Shown here: piece by piece, positions 27,742 to 35,212 of the stretch
Layout: every line of letters begins with the position of its first letter
Numbering within the stretch: the stretch's first letter is position 1
Assembly: GCF_900016645.1 (NCBI RefSeq)
Contig: NZ_CDGJ01000048.1
Reading direction: 5' to 3' (one strand)
Source of the DNA: Acididesulfobacillus acetoxydans
GTDB taxonomy: Bacteria; Bacillota; Desulfitobacteriia; Desulfitobacteriales; Desulfitobacteriaceae
Length of the DNA stretch: 64,000 nt
Made by a program: the position numbers and the translations under genes
The notes under the pieces: generated by a model
Seen by the model: the letters and a program-made list of their open reading frames with translations, nothing else
Told to the model about the DNA's origin: nothing
Databases searched by the model: none

Positions 27742-29004
27742 ATGGTTAAGGACCCATCGACTCGCACGAGGTATCTGACTTGGCTCGTTGTTTTAAGCAT
27801 TCTGCTCCTGGCTGCCCTCGGGGCATGGGTCTACGAGTTGATTTTCGGCTTGGGCGCCACCGGCATGCGGGATGTGATTTCCTGGGGATTATATATTCTT
27901 TCCTTTGCTTTTTTCGTTAAGCTCTCGGCCGGCGGACTCATTGTGGCCTCGTCGGCGGAGGTGTTCGGAATCAAGGGACTGAAACCTTTGGCCAAACTGG
28001 GGGTATTGACGGCGGCTGTTTGCGTTTTGGTGGCCGGGGTTTCGATTCTGCCGGATTTGGGCCGGCCGGACAGGCTGCTCAACCTATTTATCTATGCCCA
28101 TTGGTCTTCCCCTATGATTTGGGATATTACCATTATCACGCTCTATTTTCTCCTGGCTGTGGCGGAGCTATGGCTGATGTCCGCCAAGATGCCGGAAGCA
28201 AAGCGGGCCAGAGGCTTAAAATGGGCGGCGGGAATCGGCTTGCCGGCGGCCTTTGCTCTGCACTCGATCACGGCCTGGATTTTCGGTCTCCAGATCTCGC
28301 GGCCTTTCTGGAATACGGCTTTGATGGCGCCGCTCTTTGTCGTGTCGGCGATTCTCTCCGGCACGGCTCTGGTAAGCTTGATCCTCTGGATTTTGCAGCG
28401 GGTGGACGCGCTGGTTGTGCGCGGCGAAACTTGGCGCAAACTGAGCGGACTTATGGCGGTCAGCTTGGCCATCGATCTCTTTTTCGTCTTGAGCGATTAC
28501 CTGACGGTACTCTGGGACGGAGTGCCAAAAGATCTGCAGGTGCTTAGCACCCTGCTGCCGGGCGGGGGCTACCAACTCTTCTTCTGGCTGGAGTGGGTGA
28601 TCGGCGGCGCTATTCCGTTGCTCTTTCTTATCCTTCCCAGTCTGAGGCGCCGGGTGGGCCTGATTGCCGCGTCCGCCGTTCTGATTCTGGTCGGGGTATA
28701 TGCTTACCAGGTGGAACTGGTCGTGGCGGGGATGGCTAACCCGCTTATTCAACTGCCCCCGGGAATTTCCCTGGGAACCTACGTTCCGGGCGAGTCCGTG
28801 TTTCAATTGGTGGGGCATTATACTCCCACCTGGGTGGAGCTTACGATTCTCCTCGGCCTTTTAGCCTTGATCGCTTTGCTCGTCACACTGGGTTATCGTT
28901 ATCTGAGCATTAAAGCGTCTCTGACGGAAGCCACCCCGGAAGCGGGCGATAGGTTGGACACCGACGGGGCCCGCCGCCGGATCGTGAGGGGTGAGGCGAC
29001 GTGA
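27742..29004 (+). CDS. NrfD/PsrC-type membrane anchor subunit
   Basis: About 420 residues from ATG 27742, which has AAAGGAGGG eight bases upstream; a TTG at 27721 is the alternative. Roughly ten transmembrane helices can be seen, with the family feature of an early Gly-rich helix (WGLYILSFAFFVKLSAGG) and charged residues near the outer side (LPDLGRPDR). It exchanges electrons between menaquinone and the Fe-S subunit. It overlaps the torD start by 4 bp (GTGA). Confidence 0.87.
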   Translation: MVKDPSTRTRYLTWLVVLSILLLAALGAWVYELIFGLGATGMRDVISWGLYILSFAFFVKLSAGGLIVASSAEVFGIKGLKPLAKLGVLTAAVCVLVAGVSILPDLGRPDRLLNLFIYAHWSSPMIWDITIITLYFLLAVAELWLMSAKMPEAKRARGLKWAAGIGLPAAFALHSITAWIFGLQISRPFWNTALMAPLFVVSAILSGTALVSLILWILQRVDALVVRGETWRKLSGLMAVSLAIDLFFVLSDYLTVLWDGVPKDLQVLSTLLPGGGYQLFFWLEWVIGGAIPLLFLILPSLRRRVGLIAASAVLILVGVYAYQVELVVAGMANPLIQLPPGISLGTYVPGESVFQLVGHYTPTWVELTILLGLLALIALLVTLGYRYLSIKASLTEATPEAGDRLDTDGARRRIVRGEAT

Positions 29005-29663
29005 AAGGAGAGGTGGCCGGACTCTTGAGTTCGTGGTGGACTCCGCCCGAAGTACTCGCCGTCGCGGACCGGTTGGAGCCGGGGCGGGAGGAGAGCGCAC
29101 GCGAGTTGTGGCATGAGCTTGCTTTGCCCGGAGAAGACATTCTGGCGGATCTCTTTGCGGCTCTCACCCGGGAGAGGGCATCCTTACGGCAGGAGTACGA
29201 GCGTCTTTTTGTGGGGCCGGGTCCGGTGCCTTGCCCCCCTTACGAGGCGGTTTGGCACACAGATCGTCCACGCCACGAGGAAGGAATGGTTACCGGGGAA
29301 GCCACGGAGGAGGTGCTCAGGCTTTACGCGTCTTTGGGGCTGCGGGTGCGCTCCGGCGCTTCCGAACTTCCGGACCATCTGGCGATAGAGTTGGAAGCGC
29401 TGGCTTATGCTTGGAAAACCGGGGCTTCAACCGCGGAGGCGGACCTTCTGCTGGGGGCGCACCTGGCCTGCTGGCTTCCTCCTTTCTGTGCATCGGTCAT
29501 AGGCCGGACAGAGCTGACTTTCTACAAAAGCTTGGCGACGCTGACGCTTATGTGTGTGCAGGCCTGGGCGGCAGAGAGAGGGGTAGTCGAGTGCTTGGCG
29601 GATTCCGGCCGCACTATGTCTCAGACTGTGGGGGGCGCCGGCGGGTCCGTTGAGAAATTTTGA
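29001..29663 (+). CDS. torD: TorD/DmsD-family molybdoenzyme chaperone
   Basis: The 220-residue all-helical protein belongs to the TorD family, whose members bind the Tat signal of the catalytic subunit and help cofactor insertion. The typical segment 'YERLFVGPGPVPCPPYEAVW' followed by an EGMVTGEATEEVLRLY helix is present, then an ELPDHLAIELEALAY segment. It is last in the operon. Bases 29130-29224 inside it have a near-identical displaced copy at 8372-8466. Confidence 0.87.
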   Translation: MKGEVAGLLSSWWTPPEVLAVADRLEPGREESARELWHELALPGEDILADLFAALTRERASLRQEYERLFVGPGPVPCPPYEAVWHTDRPRHEEGMVTGEATEEVLRLYASLGLRVRSGASELPDHLAIELEALAYAWKTGASTAEADLLLGAHLACWLPPFCASVIGRTELTFYKSLATLTLMCVQAWAAERGVVECLADSGRTMSQTVGGAGGSVEKF

Positions 29664-30095
29664 GTACTCCTCAACAGCGTAACCCTTAGGCACACAAGTA
29701 ATAAAGTAAGACGGCTAGAATCGTATGCAAGCGAAGAAACAGCCGAGTAGGGTATAATGTGGGTAAGTACAGCGAAATAGGTGCGGGGTGGGCGGCTTTT
29801 CTCCCGGATAGTGCTCCTTATGCTATGGGAGACTTGTTTAGGCACCGCCCCGGTTTGGCGGGAGTTCTGTCAGGAGCGCCAGATGGGCGGAGTCTGACTC
29901 AGTGCCTTAGAATTTTCCGATGGTGATGGGATCAATGCTGGTTATACAGGTGAGGACAGCAGAACAAGAGGAACAGACAGTTACCCCTTACGACAAGCCG
30001 ATTGTCATCGAAACTGCTGTTGCATAGAACAGATAGCGACCGATGAGTTCCCCAGCCAGAATGAATAATAAACATACGTCGTAAGGATTGGCCTT
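29664..30095. other. spacer with a repeat copy
   Basis: A TATAAT box lies at 29753-29758, and ACAGCGAAATAGGTGCGGGGTGGGCGGC follows from 29769; a near copy of the latter is at 32436-32463, inside the truncated metallophosphoesterase. Nothing else was recognised. Confidence 0.35.
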
Positions 30096-30325
30096 TATGG
30101 CCCCGGTCTTGCCGACACAACTGCGAGAATTACCGGTTTGCGCAGGAGCTTGCCGTATATATCTGCCAAATTGTATTTCTTAGCCGCATAGACAATACTA
30201 ACCGCGGCAGCCGCGGGACCCATCAAAAATGTTGTCCCGAAAAACGCCAGGTAAGTGTTATAGCTTTCTTTGCTAAGTTTGGTAGTCGGGACGGATACAA
30301 CGCTTGGACAAGAAGATTTACCAAA
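30096..30325 (-). pseudogene. remnant of a membrane-protein gene, unidentified
   Basis: The minus-strand frame encodes about 75 coherent residues without a start: SKESYNTYLAFFGTTFLMGP, AAAVSIVYAAKKYNLADIYG, KLLRKPVILAVVSARPGP, then TAA. One clear hydrophobic helix is followed by a basic segment. No family assigned. Confidence 0.35.
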
Positions 30326-30362
30326 ACCTTTTTAAGATGAGGGAGTGCGAGCGCGTTTAGCA

Positions 30363-30386
30363 AAAAGCCCTGGGATCAGGGCTTTT
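30363..30386 (+). terminator. hairpin terminator
   Basis: AAAAGCCCTG-GGAT-CAGGGCTTTT is a perfect 10-bp stem ending in T residues. It insulates the MNT gene downstream from the remnant region. Confidence 0.75.
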
Positions 30387-30403
30387 GCTCTCTCTTGATG
30401 TAT

Positions 30404-30411
30404 GGTATAAT
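30404..30411 (+). promoter_or_regulatory. extended -10 promoter of the second MNT gene
   Basis: TGG directly precedes TATAAT (30406-30411), an extended -10 element 30 bp upstream of the GTG start. The -35 region is weak. Confidence 0.45.
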
Positions 30412-30440
30412 CTTACAAAGGAAGAAAGAGGGTTGCCACT

Positions 30441-30746
30441 GTGGATGAAATGCTCAATACATTAATTGGCAGAATTGTACAATCCATAAACCCCGACAGA
30501 ATCATCCTTTGTGGGTCCAGAGGCAGAGGACAAGAAGGGCCACACAGCGATTATGATTTCTTGATACTGAAACGAGACATAGATAATCGTCGTACTTTGT
30601 CGCAACAGTTGTATCGAACATTTGTCGATGTTCCTGCCGCCGTAGACATACTTGTGGAGACCCCGGAAAAAGTAGAAAAGCACCGGGATACCCAAGGGTT
30701 CGTGTATGCTGAGGCGGCAAAAGGACGTGTCGTTTATGAGCGATGA
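30441..30746 (+). CDS. MNT-type nucleotidyltransferase (antitoxin)
   Basis: The 101-residue protein has the minimal nucleotidyltransferase core: ILCGSRGRGQEGPHSDYDF carries the GS and DxD residues, and AAVDILVET supplies the third acidic ligand. GTG 30441 is used. It overlaps the start of a HEPN gene by 11 bp, the same two-gene layout as mntA-hepT at 8467-9277. It is intact although its partner is damaged. Confidence 0.82.
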   Translation: MDEMLNTLIGRIVQSINPDRIILCGSRGRGQEGPHSDYDFLILKRDIDNRRTLSQQLYRTFVDVPAAVDILVETPEKVEKHRDTQGFVYAEAAKGRVVYER

Positions 30747-31136
30747 ACCATGGAAAATGTGGCTCCAGAGAGCAAAGAGTAATCTTACAAGGGCAGGGTT
30801 TGGCAGACAAACGCAAGATATACTATATGAAGATCTTTGCTTTGATGCCCAACAGTCATCTGAAAAGGCACTAAAAGGGGTAATGGTACTCTTGGGGTCA
30901 GATATCCCGAGAACCCATTTCATAGGATACCTTTAACGGCTAATTGAGGACTCCGGAAAAGTTGAAATTCCTGAAAATCTCAAAGAGGCAGCAATTTTAC
31001 GGATTATGCAGCTACAACTCGCTACCCTGGGGATTGGGAACCAGTAGATGAGTCCGAATACAAACGAGCGGTTTTTCTGGCACAAGAAGTCTTCCAGTGG
31101 GTGTTACTATTGATCTCTAAGGTAAATCATCAGTAG
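30736..31136 (+). pseudogene. HEPN-domain toxin partner, disrupted
   Basis: ATG 30736 opens a HEPN protein (WLQRAKSNLTRA, FDAQQSSEKALKGVMVLLG, IPRTHFIGYL), but a TAA interrupts it at 30934. Beyond the stop the same frame continues sensibly (LIEDSGKVEIPENLKEAA). Around 31000 a one-base loss shifts to a frame reading TDYAATTRYPGDWEPVDESE and on to AVFLAQEVFQWVLLLI before TAG. Intact relatives are ~130 residues. This looks like an inactivated toxin with its antitoxin left behind. Confidence 0.75.
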
Positions 31137-31245
31137 ACGGGATGCCGGGTGACATCCCGGGGTCATTCTTATCCGCTGGTATTTCGTGAGACCTTATCGA
31201 AAGATAATTGCCGTTGGGAGCATTGAGGGTGGACGATGGGGTACA
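31137..31245 (+). repeat. structured repeat, partial copy D
   Basis: A hairpin CGGGATG/CATCCCG (31139-31160) is followed by the ~70-bp block iv (31172-31245), nearly identical to 517-588. The block begins with GTGAGACCTTATCGAAAG and is in frame with the CPBP gene that follows. Confidence 0.55.
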
Positions 31246-31302
31246 GATTTCGCGGGGTATCCGGATTTAGAGATTCTCATACTTGCTCCAGGGGTATATA
31301 AG

Positions 31303-32127
31303 ATGGATAACTCAGAAGAAGCAACTGCACAGGGGAAATCTCCATCGGGCACATCGATCTTGGTATTCTTTGCATTAGTCTTTGCTTTAGCCATTCCTTT
31401 CTGGGTGATGGGTGGTTTGACAGGTCGGCAACTATTACCAGGCCTACCAATAGACGCACTGATGGCAGTTTGTCCAGTGCTGGCCGCATTGATTCTTTCT
31501 TACCATGAGAATGGGTCAGTGGGTGCAAAGGTATTGCTTAAGCGGGCCATAGATTACAAACATATTACGTTGAAGCGGTGGTACGTTCCGACACTTCTGT
31601 TGATGCCATTTGTGATGGTTTTGTCGTTCGATGTAATGCGCTTAGAAGGAACGCCTGTTCCAATTCCTCAGATCCCAATAGTTCAGACTTTGATTTTGTG
31701 TATTCTGTTTTTTGTTGGCGCTCTAGGCGAGGAACTGGGCTGGTCAGGCTATGTCATCGATCCGTTGCAACATCGTTTGGGGGTGCTACAGGCCAGTATT
31801 GTTTTAGGGGCCGTTTGGGCAATCTTCCATTTTGTTGCGTTAACCCATGCGTACCGTTCGATGTCGTGGATTGCTTGGTGGTCACTAGGCACGGTGGCAC
31901 TACGAGTGATAATGGTCTGGCTTTACAACAATGCCGGCAAGAGTGTCTTCGCTGTGGCACTTTTTCATATGACGATCAACGTTACGTGGCAACTGTTTCC
32001 TATTAATGGCTCTTATTATGATCCGCGTGTTACTAGTGTAATCTTGGCCTTAGTGGCCATTATCGTTATCGTCATTTGGAGACCACGAACTTTGTCTCGA
32101 TTCGGAAAGGCCCAGAGGGATACATAA
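31303..32127 (+). CDS. CPBP-family intramembrane metalloprotease
   Basis: About 274 residues from ATG 31303 (AGGGG nine bases upstream). The open frame extends back to a GTG at 31186 through repeat block iv, which is unlikely to be translated. About eight hydrophobic helices are present with the CPBP/Abi motifs: EELGWSGYV (paired Glu), IFHFVALTH (His) and FHMTINV (His...Asn). Members cleave membrane substrates, or act in bacteriocin immunity and CAAX-type processing. The substrate is unknown. It stands alone in the accessory region. Confidence 0.85.
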   Translation: MDNSEEATAQGKSPSGTSILVFFALVFALAIPFWVMGGLTGRQLLPGLPIDALMAVCPVLAALILSYHENGSVGAKVLLKRAIDYKHITLKRWYVPTLLLMPFVMVLSFDVMRLEGTPVPIPQIPIVQTLILCILFFVGALGEELGWSGYVIDPLQHRLGVLQASIVLGAVWAIFHFVALTHAYRSMSWIAWWSLGTVALRVIMVWLYNNAGKSVFAVALFHMTINVTWQLFPINGSYYDPRVTSVILALVAIIVIVIWRPRTLSRFGKAQRDT

Positions 32128-32160
32128 GCCAAAATCTGTCCGCATTTCTTTTCGCCGATG

Positions 32161-32367
32161 CATGAAGGTCAATTTCTTTTTCCCGCTACAGATGGCCGCG
32201 TATTGCCATGCTCCGGCCACCTCACGGATAAGCCATTACCCCGCCGTAGCGCCTTGCTAAGTTCAAGAAGCTGGCTGGATAAATCCTAGCCAGCGGCAGG
32301 TAGCGAGTCTTGCGTGTGGAGTCGCCGGATGGTGGCCTTCTACCCGCAGAGCGGCATAACATGCCGC
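32161..32367 (+). repeat. structured repeat, partial copy C
   Basis: Block iii recurs here: CTTGCTA (32261-32267) pairs with TAGCGAG downstream (seven pairs, one G-U), enclosing AGTTCAAGAAG and a hairpin CTGGCT/AGCCAG. CTACCCGC ends the block. The copy at 377-472 keeps the outer pairing with one mismatch and has a different hairpin (TTGC/GCAA). A perfect hairpin GCGGCAT-AAC-ATGCCGC (32351-32367) follows, 17 bases before a ribosome site. Here the element sits as a 5' leader of a truncated gene. Confidence 0.55.
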
Positions 32368-32392
32368 TAACAGTTTGAAGGGAGGAGAATTA

Positions 32393-32500
32393 ATGAAGAT
32401 AGTTGCAGTTGCTGATATTCATTCTAAGGACAAATACAGCGAAATAGGGTGCAGGGTGGGCGGCCCACCCGCTGACTACCGTGAAAAAACGGATACTTAA
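32393..32500 (+). pseudogene. 5' fragment of a metallophosphoesterase gene
   Basis: ATG 32393 behind GGGAGGAG encodes MKIVAVADIHS, the N-terminal D-x-H motif of calcineurin-like phosphoesterases. The match stops after about 12 residues. The rest (to TAA 32498) is repeat sequence also found at 29769-29796. The gene was evidently cut by insertion or deletion at this repeat. Confidence 0.6.
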
Positions 32501-32556
32501 GTAAAGCGGAGGCTTAACGGCGACCGTATAAAGGCAATTTGGAAGGATGAACCGGA

Positions 32557-33249
32557 TTGGCGAAATGTATCAACTGCCTTAAGGAACTGGAATTGTTTCG
32601 CGGATTGGAGAAAGAGGAATTTGCCAATGTATGCCTCGCCGCTAGCAAACAGATCATCGAAAAAGGGAGTTATTTGTTCACCCAAGGTGAGCCGGCAGAT
32701 ACCCTTTTCCTAGTGAAGGGTGGTAAGCTGAAGCTTGTTCAGTTAACTGAGGGTGGACGCGAGATTATTGTTGACATTTTGGGGCAAGGGGAAGTTCTCG
32801 GGGAAACCGTACTTTTTCAAAGAGAAGAGCATCTGTACAGCGCCAAAGCCATTGAGACGACAAAGGTCTGTTCTTTTAGCATGGCTCAGTTTGAAACCGT
32901 GATAAAAAGTAATCCGGCTCTCGCTGTGAAGATGATCAGCCACCTGGGACAAAAACTTTACGAGTTTATCAGGTTGGCTGGGGAGATAACTGGCACATCT
33001 GCCAGAGAAAGACTTCTGCACGTTCTGCATCATTTGGCTGACGAGCACGGGCGGCCGGTTGAGAAAGGGATTCTGATTGAGTTGGACCTCACACAGCAGG
33101 AGTTAGCTGACATGATCGGCGTTTCAAGAGTCAAAGTTGCTCAGATTATCGGCGGATTGAAAGAGTCTGGAGTCATCCAACGCAAGGGGAAGTCTTACTT
33201 TTTAGCATCTGACCCGTGCCTCTTAAGAAATTTTCCAGAAGGTCAATGA
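32557..33249 (+). CDS. Crp/Fnr-family transcriptional regulator
   Basis: The 230-residue protein has an N-terminal cyclic-nucleotide-binding-type sensor domain (FTQGEPADTLFLVKGGKLKL, GEVLGETVLF) and a C-terminal winged helix (LTQQELADMIGVSRVKVAQIIGGLKESGVI). An N-terminal CxxC (MAKCINC) precedes the sensor domain; with further Cys it could bind a metal or redox centre. TTG 32557 is the start, after AAGGAT. It is followed by a small flavin-fold gene with a palindrome in front, a likely target. A redox or oxygen-responsive activator is the simplest reading, but the effector is unknown. Confidence 0.88.
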   Translation: MAKCINCLKELELFRGLEKEEFANVCLAASKQIIEKGSYLFTQGEPADTLFLVKGGKLKLVQLTEGGREIIVDILGQGEVLGETVLFQREEHLYSAKAIETTKVCSFSMAQFETVIKSNPALAVKMISHLGQKLYEFIRLAGEITGTSARERLLHVLHHLADEHGRPVEKGILIELDLTQQELADMIGVSRVKVAQIIGGLKESGVIQRKGKSYFLASDPCLLRNFPEGQ

Positions 33250-33307
33250 GACGGGGGTTCAAGAACAGCCGCTGCCTATTCAGTTGGCAGAAAAAAATTC
33301 CTAAAGT

Positions 33308-33321
33308 GTAAACAAGTTTAC
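33308..33321. promoter_or_regulatory. palindrome, candidate Crp/Fnr site
   Basis: GTAAAC-AA-GTTTAC is a perfect inverted repeat 50 bp upstream of the flavin-fold gene and 59 bp after the regulator's stop. Size and position suit a Crp/Fnr operator. Confidence 0.5.
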
Positions 33322-33371
33322 TGTGAGATTCTTGGGGATGCTCTAAGATAGTTGTCAAGGAGGCGATAAGC

Positions 33372-33683
33372 GTGATAATAAGCGAGGAAATCAAAGAATT
33401 AATCGACCAGGCTCCCATGGTACCGATTGCCACGGTTTCGGCCGAAGGGGAACCCCATCTGATCGTGGTAGGAAAAGTTAAAGAAGTGCGGGAGAACGAC
33501 ATATTGACCTTTGGGGTTTATAAGATGGAAAAGACCCAGCAGAACATCAAGGCAAATGGCTTGATGCAGGTCATTATTGCAGTGCGAGAGGGCGGCTCCA
33601 AGGGATACCGTCTAACGGGGAAAGCATCTGTGGATGGCGGCTTGGTCTTGTTTAAGGCAGAACAGAGGGAAAAGCTGCTTTAG
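33372..33683 (+). CDS. pyridoxamine-5'-phosphate-oxidase-like flavin-fold protein
   Basis: The 103-residue protein has the start of the split-barrel FMN-binding fold (MVPIATVSAEGEPHLIVVGKV, ILTFGVYKMEKTQQNIKANG). It is shorter than most (about 130-150 residues) but complete from GTG 33372 with AAGGAGG upstream. Such proteins bind FMN or F420 and reduce small substrates; the exact role is unknown. Control by the neighbouring Crp/Fnr protein is likely. Confidence 0.8.
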   Translation: MIISEEIKELIDQAPMVPIATVSAEGEPHLIVVGKVKEVRENDILTFGVYKMEKTQQNIKANGLMQVIIAVREGGSKGYRLTGKASVDGGLVLFKAEQREKLL

Positions 33684-33819
33684 ATTTTTAAGGAAGTTTA
33701 GGTAAAGTCTAAAACGGAAATTGGGTTTTTCGGGCTATACAGGCCTTTTGAAAGCGATTTAGGGGGCAATGAAGACATTCATACTAGAAAGATTGTAATT
33801 TAGGCTCTACCCGGGCAAG

Positions 33820-33876
33820 AGAAAGAGGTACTCTCGAGAAACGGAAGGTTTCTTGAATGAGCGCCTCTTTCTTTTT
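33820..33876 (+). terminator. terminator with two nested stems
   Basis: AGAAAGAGG (33820-33828) pairs with CCTCTTTCT (33864-33872), enclosing an inner stem AGAAAC/GTTTCT. Four more T residues follow. Confidence 0.6.
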
Positions 33877-34123
33877 CGGTGCAGGGGCGGAGGTTCTTCG
33901 GAGCGGCTTGGAATCTCAGGCCAGTCGCCGGCTGTTCAGTGAGCTACCCCGAAGTCGCGGGGGTTGGATTCGCCTGATGTTGCCGGTGATCTGCGGTATC
34001 TGAGCGGGTGAGAGGGCCTGTGATAGCTGCTTTTTTCGGGGCCATTAACCTTCGAAGCAGGAACTAGAGGAAGCGTGTCGAATGAATGACTCATTGAGGG
34101 AAATGGTAGGGGTAGGAAGGTAG
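33877..34123. other. spacer, nothing recognised
   Basis: No supported gene or regulatory site was seen between the terminator and the next gene. Confidence 0.3.
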
Positions 34124-34768
34124 GTGTTTTGTGTGTTTCGTGGCCTTAAATGGCTGGTCATTCTGGTTATTCTTCTTCCCATCGCCGGCTTCTATGTATG
34201 GTTCTTTCATACATTTCATCCAGCCCGGCTGGGAGTGATAACCTCCGCGACTGGACTGTCTCAAGAAGAAAAGGTTGTTCAGGCTGCAAAGAGTTTACAG
34301 GGGATTCTTTACGACTACTCGGGCGGTCGACTCCTGAGATTCGGTCTTCTAGTCTGTACCGACGTGCCGCGCCTGAGTTACCAGGCAGCAGGCATCGATA
34401 TTGGCAGCCTGATGGCCGCAGATTACAAAAGACATCCGGATCACTACTCCGCCTTCCCTGGCAACAACCCGTCTACCTCTTATTTCGATCGTCGGGTAGA
34501 AAACCAAAAGGTTTTTTTCAGCGATACTGGCAGGCTGATCCGGAATTGCACGGCCCCAGAGCCGGGTGATTCCGTATTTTACGGTTCATCTCATGTAACT
34601 ATGGTTCTGGCAGTATACCCTGACCATACCTATGATGAAATTGAAACGGCGCCGGGAACTTGTCTTGCGACTGTTCATTATCACAAAAAGTGGACACCCA
34701 GGGACGTGGGTCGATTCAAACGGCTGACGCAGCTGCGGCCTGGTGGGAAGGGGTTACTGAATGGGTGA
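34124..34768 (+). CDS. DUF1287-like (NlpC/P60-fold) membrane-anchored protein
   Basis: The 214-residue product starts with a transmembrane or signal-anchor helix (residues ~8-28). The following domain resembles DUF1287: LVCTDVPRLSYQAAGIDIGSL, a DRRVENQKVFF segment, EPGDSVFYGSSHVTMVLAV and a final basic HYHKKW segment. That pattern provides the Cys and His of a papain-like NlpC/P60 hydrolase. It would act outside the membrane, perhaps on the cell wall. The stop overlaps the next frame by 8 bp. Confidence 0.7.
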   Translation: MFCVFRGLKWLVILVILLPIAGFYVWFFHTFHPARLGVITSATGLSQEEKVVQAAKSLQGILYDYSGGRLLRFGLLVCTDVPRLSYQAAGIDIGSLMAADYKRHPDHYSAFPGNNPSTSYFDRRVENQKVFFSDTGRLIRNCTAPEPGDSVFYGSSHVTMVLAVYPDHTYDEIETAPGTCLATVHYHKKWTPRDVGRFKRLTQLRPGGKGLLNG

Positions 34769-35116
34769 AAAATATACCGAATTGAATTCCAGCTTTTTTG
34801 ATAAATGGATTGACAAGGGCTGGGAATGGGGACGACCTATTGGTCATGACGTCTTTGAAAGAGCAAAAAGTGATGATTGGTTTGTACTATTAACACCTAC
34901 TAAACCCGTACCTAGGGAGTGGTTTTGTGAAATGAGGAATGCTGACATACTGGGTCTAGCTTCCGGCGGTGGTCAGCAAATACCAATATTTACTGCACTG
35001 GGTGCAAGATGTACAGTATTGGATTATTCGAAAAAACAGTCCGGGAAGCAGAGTGGCTTTATGATCATTTTGTTGACCACGTAGTATACGGAATTCTGGC
35101 ACGGGAATGGAAGTAG
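34761..35116 (+). pseudogene. SAM-dependent methyltransferase with internal deletion
   Basis: The N-terminus (DIGLASGGGQQIPIFTALGA-type motif I region, then CTVLDYSKKQ) is that of class I methyltransferases. Immediately after KKQ the sequence jumps, in another frame, to VREAEWLYDHFVDHVVYGIL and AREWK before a stop at 35114, which looks like the C-terminus of the same family. About 130 central residues are missing. The joined product cannot be functional. Confidence 0.7.
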
Positions 35117-35212
35117 TGACAGTAGTAGGCAGTTGTTGGGTCTGAGGGAAGTGGGAGACAAGGTGTGAAAGGAGAGGTCTGCAGGACAACGTGCACTGGG
35201 GAGGTGTGGAAT

